From the NCBI GenBank assembly GCA_022360575.1, contig JAKSCO010000166.1:1-36427 (forward strand): a stretch of DNA of 36,427 bases. The letters run 5' to 3'. This DNA is from Bacteroidales bacterium (GTDB taxonomy: Bacteria > Bacteroidota > Bacteroidia > Bacteroidales > UBA12077). Positions 18,073-25,236 of this stretch are shown here, piece by piece. How positions within the stretch are numbered: position 1 is the stretch's first letter; the number at the start of each line of letters is the position of its first letter. A program made the position numbers and the translations under genes. Below the pieces are notes generated by a model. The model saw nothing but the letters and a program-made list of their open reading frames with translations. It did not search any database and had not been told where the DNA came from.

Positions 18073-19833
18073 TTACTTTCGTCTGTTATCAGATCGTCTT
18101 CGCGAAGATTTTTTCTTGTTTCTGTCTCCATCTCTTCTTGATCCGTAACGATTGTCCTTTCGTTCATCAAAGCTTCTTCTATTTTCGCTTCGACGTCCTC
18201 CTCCTCCTTTAGATGTTCTATCTTTTGCAATTTCGACACTTACATCAGCACCTTCGAAATTTGCTTCATTCAACTTTTCGAGAATTTTATCAGTAAACGA
18301 CTTATTTACCTCGAAAAAAGAGAATGATTTCATAACATCAATACGCCCAATCGGAATATTATTATCACGAGTAGATTCATTTATTAACCCCATTAAACGC
18401 TGAGGGTTCAATCCTTGGGTTTTTCCCAAGTTTATAAAAAATCTCTTGTAATCTTTATCTCTATCTTTTTTTCTATTTCGATCGCGACGACCTGAATCTC
18501 TATCGTCTGGAATGTTCAAATCTGGAGCATTTTTATAATATTCTAAGAATCGGTTAAACTCTAAAGAAACAAATCGTTTGATTAAATCTTCTTTATCTAA
18601 CCATTCTAGTTTTTTATAAATCTCAGGAAGGAAGCTATCAATTTGTTCATGATCAATATCAACATGCTCCATTTTATCGATCATATGAAACAATTGTTTT
18701 TTACATACTTCTTTCCCTTTAGGAACTTCAGTTTTCTCGAATGATTTATTTATTTTTCGTTCGATCTCACGAATACGATGTTTTTCGCGAGAATGAATTA
18801 TTGCTATAGAAACACCTGTTCGTCCTGCTCTTCCGGTACGTCCACTACGATGAGTATAAGCTTCGATATCATCTGGAAGATTATAATTTATAACATGAGT
18901 CAATTCATTTACATCTAATCCACGAGCAGCAACATCGGTTGCAACTAACATTTGCATGTTTTTTAACCGAAAACGGTTCATTACATGATCACGTTGTGCT
19001 TGCGATAAATCTCCATGCAAAGCATCTGCATTATATCCATCTTTTATTAACCATTCGGCCACTTGTTTGGTTTCCATTCGAGTACGGCAGAAAATTATAG
19101 CATAAATATCAGGGTTCATATCAGCTATTCGCTTTAAAGCTAAATATCTATCACGAGCCTGAACCTGATAATATAAATGTCTTACACTTTCTGCTCCAGA
19201 ATTCTTCTTCCCTATAGTAATTTCCTCTGGATTAAACATGTAATTTTTAGCAATTGCAGCCACTTCTTTAGGCATTGTTGCAGAAAAAAGTAAAGTGCGT
19301 CTATCATCAGGAGCCGATTCTAATATCTCATTTAGATCATCTCGAAATCCCATGTTTAACATTTCATCAGATTCGTCAAGAACCACCGTTTTAATCTTAG
19401 AAAGATTTGCTTTTTTTCTTTTAACAAGATCTAAGATTCTTCCTGGTGTTGCAACAATTACATGTACTCCCATTTTTAAAGCACGAATTTGTGCTTCTAT
19501 ATTAGCTCCACCATAAACAGGCAACACTTTCAATCCATCAACATATTTAGAGTATGCGGTTAAATCTTTTGCAATTTGAACGCACAACTCTCTTGTTGGA
19601 GATAAGATTAAAGCTTGAGGATATTTCTTTGAAACTTCGATATCCTGAACAATAGGCAATCCAAATGCTGCTGTTTTTCCTGTTCCTGTTTGTGCCAAAG
19701 CCACAATATCTCTATTTGTTTCTAACACTACAGGAATTACTTCTTCCTGAACTGGCATTGCTTTTTCAAATCCCAGTTCACTAATTCCTTTTAGGATATT
19801 CTTATTTATTCCTAAATCGGCAAATTTTGTCAT
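18073..19833 (-). CDS. DEAD-box ATP-dependent RNA helicase (DeaD/CsdA-like) with DbpA RNA-binding domain
   Basis: A cytoplasmic RNA helicase that likely remodels ribosome precursors or mRNA, as DeaD/CsdA proteins do, particularly in the cold. Of 586 residues, 1-210 and 215-360 form the two RecA domains. Motifs in order are the Q motif (GFEKAMPVQEE), Walker A AQTGTGKT (47-54), PTREL (79-83), motif II, SAT (184-186), and HRSGRTGRAGR. Motif II reads DESD (153-156) instead of DEAD, with both acidic residues kept. Residues about 455-530 match the DbpA-type RNA-binding domain, with FFINLGKTQGLNP. The tail of about 50 residues is rich in Arg, Gly, Ser and Lys, typical for nonspecific RNA contact. 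It is transcribed alone from a leader of about 85-90 nt. Confidence 0.95.
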   Translation of the reverse strand: MTKFADLGINKNILKGISELGFEKAMPVQEEVIPVVLETNRDIVALAQTGTGKTAAFGLPIVQDIEVSKKYPQALILSPTRELCVQIAKDLTAYSKYVDGLKVLPVYGGANIEAQIRALKMGVHVIVATPGRILDLVKRKKANLSKIKTVVLDESDEMLNMGFRDDLNEILESAPDDRRTLLFSATMPKEVAAIAKNYMFNPEEITIGKKNSGAESVRHLYYQVQARDRYLALKRIADMNPDIYAIIFCRTRMETKQVAEWLIKDGYNADALHGDLSQAQRDHVMNRFRLKNMQMLVATDVAARGLDVNELTHVINYNLPDDIEAYTHRSGRTGRAGRTGVSIAIIHSREKHRIREIERKINKSFEKTEVPKGKEVCKKQLFHMIDKMEHVDIDHEQIDSFLPEIYKKLEWLDKEDLIKRFVSLEFNRFLEYYKNAPDLNIPDDRDSGRRDRNRKKDRDKDYKRFFINLGKTQGLNPQRLMGLINESTRDNNIPIGRIDVMKSFSFFEVNKSFTDKILEKLNEANFEGADVSVEIAKDRTSKGGGGRRSENRRSFDERKDNRYGSRRDGDRNKKKSSRRRSDNRRK

Positions 19834-19920
19834 TATGTTTCCCTTCCCGTGCTTCAGAATCTTAAAACAGCTAGCCCAAAGCCGGTTAGATCCCTCAGAA
19901 CACCTTTAATTAATTCAAGA
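19834..19920 (-). promoter_or_regulatory. GC-rich 5' leader of the helicase mRNA
   Basis: Between the promoter box and the ATG the minus strand carries about 87 bases that are visibly richer in G and C than nearby intergenic DNA. A nested helix can be drawn: GATCT with AGATT enclosing AAC/GTT and GCT/AGC. Just before the ATG there is AAGGG at a Shine-Dalgarno-like distance, unusual for this phylum. Leaders of cold-inducible helicases are often regulatory, but no named element is recognised here. Confidence 0.4.
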
Positions 19921-19923
19921 GCG

Positions 19924-19931
19924 CAAAGGTA
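19924..19931 (-). promoter_or_regulatory. Putative -7 promoter box of the helicase gene
   Basis: The minus strand reads TACCTTTG, a full TAnnTTTG match about 90 bases upstream of the helicase ATG. No -33 element is obvious. Confidence 0.5.
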
Positions 19932-19970
19932 ACATAATTATTTGTGTTTGAAATATTATTCTCTAGTATT

Positions 19971-20435
19971 TTAGAAAATCGTTCCTAAAGCAACTATTCC
20001 AGCAACTAAACCTACTAGTACATATATACCAAAAAGAACAATAACTAATATTCCCATAAATTTGAAATGCGATTTTAAATAGCGGAAAGCTTCTGTTAAT
20101 TTATTTTCTGAAGTTTGTTCTAACGCTTTTTGCATATTTGTTGAAAATTTCATTAACCATAACATAGGAAATATATACACAACACTTAATGCAACATATG
20201 CAATAGCCAATAAAATTAAAACCCATCCTTCATAGATTCCCCCGAAGTTACTACCAATTAAAAAGGCAACTAACATAATAACAGCAAATAAAAACATAAA
20301 GCCAACTCCTATAAAACCTAACACAGAGAAGAACATTGTCCATTTTCGGGTTATCATCAACGAATTTACACTATCGTTACTAAGAGTAAGTTTTTTCCCG
20401 TTCACATCTTTTTGCTCATTATCATAACTCATCAT
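19971..20435 (-). CDS. Small multi-pass membrane protein (possibly DUF5362-like)
   Basis: A protein of about 154 residues that is mostly membrane helices. After a polar N-terminus with KLTLSNDSVNSL, helices lie at about 33-60 and 70-95, then a soluble amphipathic segment (FSTNMQKALEQTSENKLTEAFRYLKSHFKFMG), then a final long hydrophobic helix to the C-terminus. This layout resembles the DUF5362 family in Bacteroidota, but I cannot confirm the assignment. The frame is open from a TTG at 20447; the ATG at 20435 or the next one at 20432 is more likely because AAAGG lies just upstream. The function is unknown. It precedes the helicase on the same strand, but the helicase appears to have its own promoter. 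Confidence 0.8.
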   Translation of the reverse strand: MMSYDNEQKDVNGKKLTLSNDSVNSLMITRKWTMFFSVLGFIGVGFMFLFAVIMLVAFLIGSNFGGIYEGWVLILLAIAYVALSVVYIFPMLWLMKFSTNMQKALEQTSENKLTEAFRYLKSHFKFMGILVIVLFGIYVLVGLVAGIVALGTIF

Positions 20436-20721
20436 AACCTTTATCAATTTTAAGATTTAATTGCTCAATATACACAGAAGAATCTACTATACCAAACAAA
20501 AAATACAAGCATTGAAATTTCAAGAAATCTATTCAAAAGACAATTATCAGAGCATTAATTTTATTTCTTATATGGATTTCAAAAACGACAGACATTAATC
20601 TAAACCTACTATTTTCTATACTCCACAAACTTATCATATAAAAACCAAACGAAAATAAGTTGATTTTGGCACATAATTTGTTTCAATAATTAAAAATGAT
20701 GTCAAACCTAATACTCTTACC

Positions 20722-21357
20722 ATGAAAAAGACAAATATATTCATCGTTACTTTATTTGCAATTCTTATCTACAACACTACTCTTGCTCAAACAACAATTT
20801 ATCCAGATAGCAATTGTGATTATGCAACAATTCCTCAACACTTTACCTACAATAATCTAATTTACGATACATCCTACGAAGGATTAAAGCAGATGATGAA
20901 TCAAATTCAAAACGATGATCCTAAGACCTACCAAATGTTATTACCTCAATTTAATAAATTAACAAAAAAGAGAAATCAATCATTAACCATTTTTTGCAGT
21001 TCTTTTGTAATAGGAGGAATTATATTAGGAACAGGAATGTCTAGACTATTTAAGTCTGATGACGATTTCCTCCCAACCCAAAAAGAAATTAATGATTTCT
21101 TACATCACGGAAAATCGACCATTCGTAACAAATCAAACGATGACAGTGATACAAAAAACCATGTCATATCATTTATTGGATTAGGTACTATTATAATTGG
21201 AGCACTAGTATCTTATAATTTAGCCCCCGAAAGAACAGATATTTTTAATCTTATAAATACCAACAACCGGAATAATAAGGATTCTAAAATTAAATGGAAC
21301 TTAGGATACAACCCCTCAACAAAAACGGCAGAGTTTGCTCTGTGTTACAAATTTTGA
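20722..21357 (+). CDS. Exported or membrane protein of unknown function
   Basis: I do not recognise a family. The 211-residue protein has a Sec signal peptide (about 1-22, ending TLAQ). A mature N-terminal part contains a predicted helix with DPKTYQMLLPQFNKLTKKRN, then a hydrophobic glycine-rich segment near 93-111 (FVIGGIILGTGMSRLF), a polar stretch, and a second glycine-rich hydrophobic segment near 152-168 (FIGLGTIIIGALVSYNLAP). The C-terminus (WNLGYNPSTKTAEFALCYKF) looks like a final beta strand ending in Phe, as in outer-membrane-associated Bacteroidota proteins. Whether the two segments span the inner membrane or are glycine zippers cannot be decided. It stands alone between the membrane protein and the tRNA cluster. 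Confidence 0.72.
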   Translation: MKKTNIFIVTLFAILIYNTTLAQTTIYPDSNCDYATIPQHFTYNNLIYDTSYEGLKQMMNQIQNDDPKTYQMLLPQFNKLTKKRNQSLTIFCSSFVIGGIILGTGMSRLFKSDDDFLPTQKEINDFLHHGKSTIRNKSNDDSDTKNHVISFIGLGTIIIGALVSYNLAPERTDIFNLINTNNRNNKDSKIKWNLGYNPSTKTAEFALCYKF

Positions 21358-21403
21358 AATATCCGTTTTCGATTTCAATAAATACTAAATTTCTTAAAAC
21401 AAA

Positions 21404-21430
21404 AAAGCCAAACGATTAACGTTTGGCTTT
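21404..21430 (-). terminator. Terminator of the tRNA cluster (distal copy)
   Basis: AAAGCCAAACG pairs perfectly with CGTTTGGCTTT over a 5-nt loop. On the minus strand it is followed by a T tract (complement of A at 21401-21406). It lies just past the distal tRNA-Leu. Confidence 0.82.
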
Positions 21431-21433
21431 CTG

Positions 21434-21517
21434 TACCCAGGGCGGGACTTGAACCCGCACAGCCTAATGGCCACAGGATTTTAAGTCCTGCGTGTCTACC
21501 AATTCCACCACCTGGGC
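21434..21517 (-). tRNA. tRNA-Leu (anticodon UAA), distal copy
   Basis: The 84-nt minus-strand sequence folds as a class II tRNA. The acceptor is GCCCAGG with CCTGGGT (G1-U72 wobble), the D arm contains the TTGGTAGACA-type loop, the anticodon stem CAGGA/TCCTG holds the loop CTTAAAA giving anticodon UAA, a long variable arm follows, and the T arm is GCGGG/CCCGC with loop TTCAAGT. The discriminator is A and CCA is not encoded. It is identical to the copy at 21630-21713. Confidence 0.95.
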
Positions 21518-21599
21518 AAATTACAACAAATGAGATTTGCGCAAACACAAAACCTCTAAAAATATTTAATGAACGAATACACTCTAAAATAAAAACAAA

Positions 21600-21626
21600 A
21601 AAGCCAAACGATTAACGTTCGGCTTT
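21600..21626 (-). terminator. Internal terminator between the two tRNA-Leu genes
   Basis: An 11-bp hairpin with one G-U pair on the transcribed strand and a 5-nt loop, followed by a T-rich tail on the minus strand. If it works, the distal tRNA-Leu is made only by readthrough or from an unseen promoter in the 75-bp spacer. Confidence 0.72.
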
Positions 21627-21629
21627 CTG

Positions 21630-21713
21630 TACCCAGGGCGGGACTTGAACCCGCACAGCCTAATGGCCACAGGATTTTAAGTCCTGCGTGTCTACCAATT
21701 CCACCACCTGGGC
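21630..21713 (-). tRNA. tRNA-Leu (anticodon UAA), proximal copy
   Basis: An 84-nt class II tRNA identical to the distal copy: anticodon loop CTTAAAA, long variable arm, discriminator A, CCA not encoded. It follows tRNA-Gly by 10 bases, so the two are co-transcribed. Confidence 0.95.
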
Positions 21714-21723
21714 ATTGCTTAAG

Positions 21724-21796
21724 AGCGGGAAACGGGACTCGAACCCGCGACCCCAACCTTGGCAAGGTTGTGCTCTACCAACTGAGCTATTCTCGC
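21724..21796 (-). tRNA. tRNA-Gly (anticodon GCC) with an acceptor-stem mismatch
   Basis: The 73-nt minus-strand sequence folds as a cloverleaf. The D arm is GCTC/GAGC, the anticodon stem CAACC/GGTTG holds loop TTGCCAA giving anticodon GCC, and the T arm is GCGGG/CCCGT with loop TTCGAGT. The acceptor GCGAGAA against TTCCCGC has an A4-C69 mismatch where a G-C pair would be expected. Discriminator U, CCA not encoded. It is the first gene of the cluster, about 55 bases from a promoter box. Confidence 0.93.
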
Positions 21797-21851
21797 ATTT
21801 ATTTCAGTTTTTTTAAGAACTATGCTAATCGTTATTCCTGATTAGCGGTTG

Positions 21852-21859
21852 CAAATATA
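21852..21859 (-). promoter_or_regulatory. Putative promoter of the tRNA-Gly/tRNA-Leu cluster
   Basis: The minus strand reads TATATTTG (TAnnTTTG), and a TTTG at 21878-21881 lies 18 bases upstream of it, close to the expected -33/-7 spacing. It is about 55 bases before tRNA-Gly. Placement in front of a stable RNA cluster makes this one of the better promoter calls in the window. Confidence 0.6.
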
Positions 21860-21924
21860 GGTATATTTTTCATTTCTCAAAAAATATTCGTCGAAAAAAA
21901 GATCTTTTTTTTAAGATATTTTTT

Positions 21925-24543
21925 TCAGAGCCCAATATGCTTTTTTATTTCGTTTAATTTATTCAAAGCCTCTACTGGCGTTAGATTATTGATGTCTAAG
22001 TTTTTAATTTCATCTCGTATTTGAGATAGTACAGGATCATCTAACTGGAATATTGTTGTTTGAAAACCTTCTCTTTTTTTTGCAATTTCATCTACTTCTT
22101 TCGAGATTGATTTTTTATTTTCTGTTTTTTCTAAATCTTTTAATATTTCGTTAGCTCTTTTCACAACACTATTTGGCATTCCGGCCATTTGAGCTACATG
22201 TATTCCGAAACTATGTTCGCTTCCTCCGCGTTTTAATTTTCGTAAGAAAATAACTTTATCGTTAAGTTCTTTAATAGATACATTATAATTTTTTATCCGA
22301 TTAAATGATTTTTCCATTTCGTTTAGCTCGTGATAATGAGTAGCAAAAAGAGTTTTTGCTTTAGCTTGTGGATGCTCGTGTATATATTCGGCCATAGCCC
22401 ACGCAATTGAAATTCCATCGTAGGTACTTGTTCCCCTACCAATTTCATCGAGAAGAATTAAGCTTCGTTGCGAAATATTATTGAGTATGCTTGCTGCTTC
22501 GTGCATTTCGACCATAAAAGTTGATTCGCCTTGTGAAATATTATCCGAAGCCCCTACTCTGGTAAATATTTTATCTACTAATCCGACTTTGGCTTCGGCA
22601 GCAGGCACAAAACAACCTATCTGAGCTAGAAGAACAATTAAAGCAGTTTGTCTTAACAATGCGGATTTACCCGACATATTAGGTCCGGTAATAACTATAA
22701 TTTGTTGTTGTTCGCTATCTAAATAGACATCGTTAGAAATATAAGACTCACCTATTGATAACATTTTTTCGATTACGGGATGACGCCCTTCTTTAATATC
22801 AATAACATCGGTAGAATTAATTTCTGGGCGGACATAGCTATTTTCGTTTGCAATAATCGAAAAAGAGAGCAAACAATCGAGCTGTGCAATTAAAGAAGCA
22901 TTAAGCTGTATGGCCGATATATAATCTTCTAAACTACATACTAAATCGAAAAATAATTTTTGTTCTAATTCGAAAGCTTTTTCCTCGGCTCCTAATATTT
23001 TTACTTCGTACTCTTTAAGCTCTTCGGTAATATAGCGTTCGGCACTAACAAGCGTTTGTTTTCGAATCCACTCGGGCGGAACTTTATCTTTGTGAGTGTT
23101 TCGCACCTCTATATAATAACCAAATACATTATTGAAACTTATCTTTAACGAAGGAATTCCTGTTCGTTCTATCTCGCGTTGTTGTATTTGTAAAAGATAA
23201 TCTTTGCCGGAGTATGCCAAATTACGATATTCGTCGAGTTCGGTAGAAACTCCATTAGCAATATAATTTCCTTTATTTAGTAATGCCGGAGGATCTTGGG
23301 CTATTTCTTTCTCTATCCTATCGCGAATATTAAGACAAGGATTTAATCTGTCGGCAATTTTTATTAAGGCAGGATTTTCGGAGTTAGTACAAGCTTCTTT
23401 TATTGGCTCGATAGCTGTTAATGCGTTTTTAAGTTGTACCACTTCGCGAGGATTTACCCTCCCTGCGGCTACTTTCGAAATAATACGTTCGAGGTCGCCA
23501 ATTTCTTTTACATGTTCGGCTAATAGGGCTTTAAAATCGGCATCTTTATTTAGATGTTCAACTACATCATGGCGTTCGTTGATTGGCTTTTCGTCTTTTA
23601 ACGGGAGAGCAATCCATCGTTTTAATAATCGAGCTCCCATTGGAGAAATAGTACGATCAATAACATCAACAAGTGTTTTGGCATTTTCGTTTATCGAAAC
23701 AAAAAGCTCAAGATTGCGAATTGTAAATTTATCTAACCAAACATATTTATCCTCCTCGATTCGCGAGATGGTTGATATATGTTGTAATTTTTCGTGTTGT
23801 GTAATTTCGAGATATTGCAATATTGATCCGGCAGCAATTGTACCTAATTGTAGTCCATCGACACCAAATCCTTTTAATGAATTTGTTTGAAATTTTTTCA
23901 ATAATTTCTCGGTTGTATTTTCGGGAGTAAACACCCAATCGTCGAGTTTGTATGTATAAAATTTATCGCCAAATAGTTCTTTAAATTTTGAGGTTTTGCT
24001 TCGCTCGTATAATACTTCTTTGGGTTGAAAACTATTTAATAATTTATCGATATAATCGAAATTTCCTTCGGCAGTAAGGAATTCTCCTGTTGAGATATCA
24101 AGGAAAGCAATTCCTGCAATATTTTTTTCGATATGTACTGATGCTAAGAAATTATTTTCGCGATGCTCTAATACATTATCATTAAATGAGACTCCCGGAG
24201 TTACCATTTCGGTTACCCCTCTTTTTACAATTTTTTTTGTTTTCTTGGGATCTTCTAATTGTTCGCAAATAGCAACACGTTGTCCGGCGCGAACTAATTT
24301 AGGCAAATAGGTATCAATAGCATGATGAGGAACTCCAGCTAGTTCGACAAATGAGGCAGCTCCATTTGCTCGTTTGGTTAATGTAATTCCGAGAATTTCT
24401 GAGGCTTTGATAGCATCTTCGCCAAAAGTTTCGTAAAAATCTCCTATCCTAAATAACAAAATAGCATTAGGATGTTTTCTTTTGATCTCATAATATTGTT
24501 TCATTAGAGGAGTCTCTACGTGTTTCTTTTTCTTTTCTGCCAA
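21925..24543 (-). CDS. mutS: DNA mismatch repair protein MutS
   Basis: The mismatch-recognition ATPase of methyl-independent mismatch repair, working with MutL on newly replicated DNA. The 872-residue length is typical. The mismatch-reading motif F-Y-E is at 36-38 in [10 protein letters not shown], the same numbering as E. coli MutS. The connector, lever and clamp domains follow. The ATPase has Walker A GPNMSGKS with Lys626, Walker [13 protein letters not shown], and the H-loop ATHYHEL. A helix-turn-helix dimer region ([11 protein letters not shown]) and a C-terminal tail complete it. All motifs are intact. It has its own promoter box and is followed by the tRNA cluster on the same strand. 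Confidence 0.98.
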   Translation of the reverse strand: MAEKKKKHVETPLMKQYYEIKRKHPNAILLFRIGDFYETFGEDAIKASEILGITLTKRANGAASFVELAGVPHHAIDTYLPKLVRAGQRVAICEQLEDPKKTKKIVKRGVTEMVTPGVSFNDNVLEHRENNFLASVHIEKNIAGIAFLDISTGEFLTAEGNFDYIDKLLNSFQPKEVLYERSKTSKFKELFGDKFYTYKLDDWVFTPENTTEKLLKKFQTNSLKGFGVDGLQLGTIAAGSILQYLEITQHEKLQHISTISRIEEDKYVWLDKFTIRNLELFVSINENAKTLVDVIDRTISPMGARLLKRWIALPLKDEKPINERHDVVEHLNKDADFKALLAEHVKEIGDLERIISKVAAGRVNPREVVQLKNALTAIEPIKEACTNSENPALIKIADRLNPCLNIRDRIEKEIAQDPPALLNKGNYIANGVSTELDEYRNLAYSGKDYLLQIQQREIERTGIPSLKISFNNVFGYYIEVRNTHKDKVPPEWIRKQTLVSAERYITEELKEYEVKILGAEEKAFELEQKLFFDLVCSLEDYISAIQLNASLIAQLDCLLSFSIIANENSYVRPEINSTDVIDIKEGRHPVIEKMLSIGESYISNDVYLDSEQQQIIVITGPNMSGKSALLRQTALIVLLAQIGCFVPAAEAKVGLVDKIFTRVGASDNISQGESTFMVEMHEAASILNNISQRSLILLDEIGRGTSTYDGISIAWAMAEYIHEHPQAKAKTLFATHYHELNEMEKSFNRIKNYNVSIKELNDKVIFLRKLKRGGSEHSFGIHVAQMAGMPNSVVKRANEILKDLEKTENKKSISKEVDEIAKKREGFQTTIFQLDDPVLSQIRDEIKNLDINNLTPVEALNKLNEIKKHIGL

Positions 24544-24575
24544 AATATTAGATATTTAAATGTTACTAATCAGAA

Positions 24576-24583
24576 CAAAATTA
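24576..24583 (-). promoter_or_regulatory. Putative -7 promoter box of mutS
   Basis: The minus strand reads TAATTTTG (TAnnTTTG) 32 bases before the mutS ATG. A TTG at 24603-24605 lies 19 bases further upstream, consistent with a -33 element. Confidence 0.55.
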
Positions 24584-24726
24584 AAACTAATCAATTACTT
24601 TGCAACAAATAAAAATACTTTAAACAAGTATGTCATTTTATCACAAGAATCAAATCATTACATAGCAAGGACATAACAAATCGGAAAAATGGAATAATTT
24701 TGAAACAATGCTTATTTAAATATATT

Positions 24727-25220
24727 GATTTTAGCATTCCACAGAAAAAATGACTAGTCCCTGCTTAATTGCGATAACCCCCTGAAGAAATTTAGTTACA
24801 GCCTGTAAGTATTTTTGCAAATAATACTTAAATTCTTTAAGTCAATTGAAAAAATGACCTGTCCCCTGAACAAAATCTATCAAATAATTAGAAAAATGAG
24901 TAGCCCATTAAAGAAATATAGCATTTAATTAAGTCTTTGACCCATCCCCGAGGCAAAATGAGTATTCCAATTAATGATTTTAGCATTCCACAAAAGAAAT
25001 GACTAGTCCCCGCTTAATTGCGATAGTCCCCCGAATAAATTTAGTTACACCTTGTAACTTTTTTTACTAATAATACTTAAAATCTTTAATAAAATTTTAA
25101 AAAAGAAGAATTTCCCGAATAAAATTTATCGGATAAAAAAGAAAATATAGTATTTGCTTAAACTTATTGCCTTATTTTCTCAGGTAATGCGAGTATTTTA
25201 GTTAACAAGTTTAGCTTTCC
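24727..25220. repeat. Diverged tandem duplication, period about 230-250 bp, non-coding
   Basis: Copy 1 starts at 24727 and copy 2 at 24976. The first 110 bases of each (from GATTTTAGCATTCCACA through TGACTAGTCCC, GCTTAATTGCGATA and TTTAGTTACA to AATACTTAAA) align nearly base for base, then similarity falls but remains visible. A third start (TTAGCTTTCCCTGAT) is seen at 25211, just before the cotransporter stop. Within each copy, short blocks of the form AAAATGAnnNNtCCC recur at irregular spacing. All frames are interrupted on both strands. The rest of the 693-bp gap (24544-24726) holds only the mutS promoter region. Confidence 0.82.
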
Positions 25221-25236
25221 CTGATCAATTCAATTC

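Larger units (their letters stand above)
21396..21518. repeat. Direct duplication of tRNA-Leu plus terminator, copy A (partner at 21592-21714)
   Basis: About 123 bp, from the A-rich tract through the terminator hairpin and the whole tRNA-Leu, is repeated 196 bp away with only one base difference, located in the terminator stem. The bases between the two copies are unrelated. This is a recent segmental duplication. Confidence 0.9.
21592..21714. repeat. Direct duplication of tRNA-Leu plus terminator, copy B (partner at 21396-21518)
   Basis: Proximal copy of the 123-bp duplicated unit. It contains a terminator hairpin between the two tRNA-Leu genes (AAAGCCAAACG with CGTTCGGCTTT, 21600-21626). 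The single difference from the other copy turns one pair into a G-U on the minus-strand RNA. Confidence 0.9.

Noticed and set aside
21556-21765. 69-aa open frame across the tRNA genes
   Set aside because: It is an accidental frame on the tRNA-bearing strand; the tRNA folds explain this sequence.
21894-21912. A7-GATC-T8 palindrome after mutS as a terminator
   Set aside because: The stem is almost entirely A-T with no GC core and would be a weak hairpin, so it is not called.
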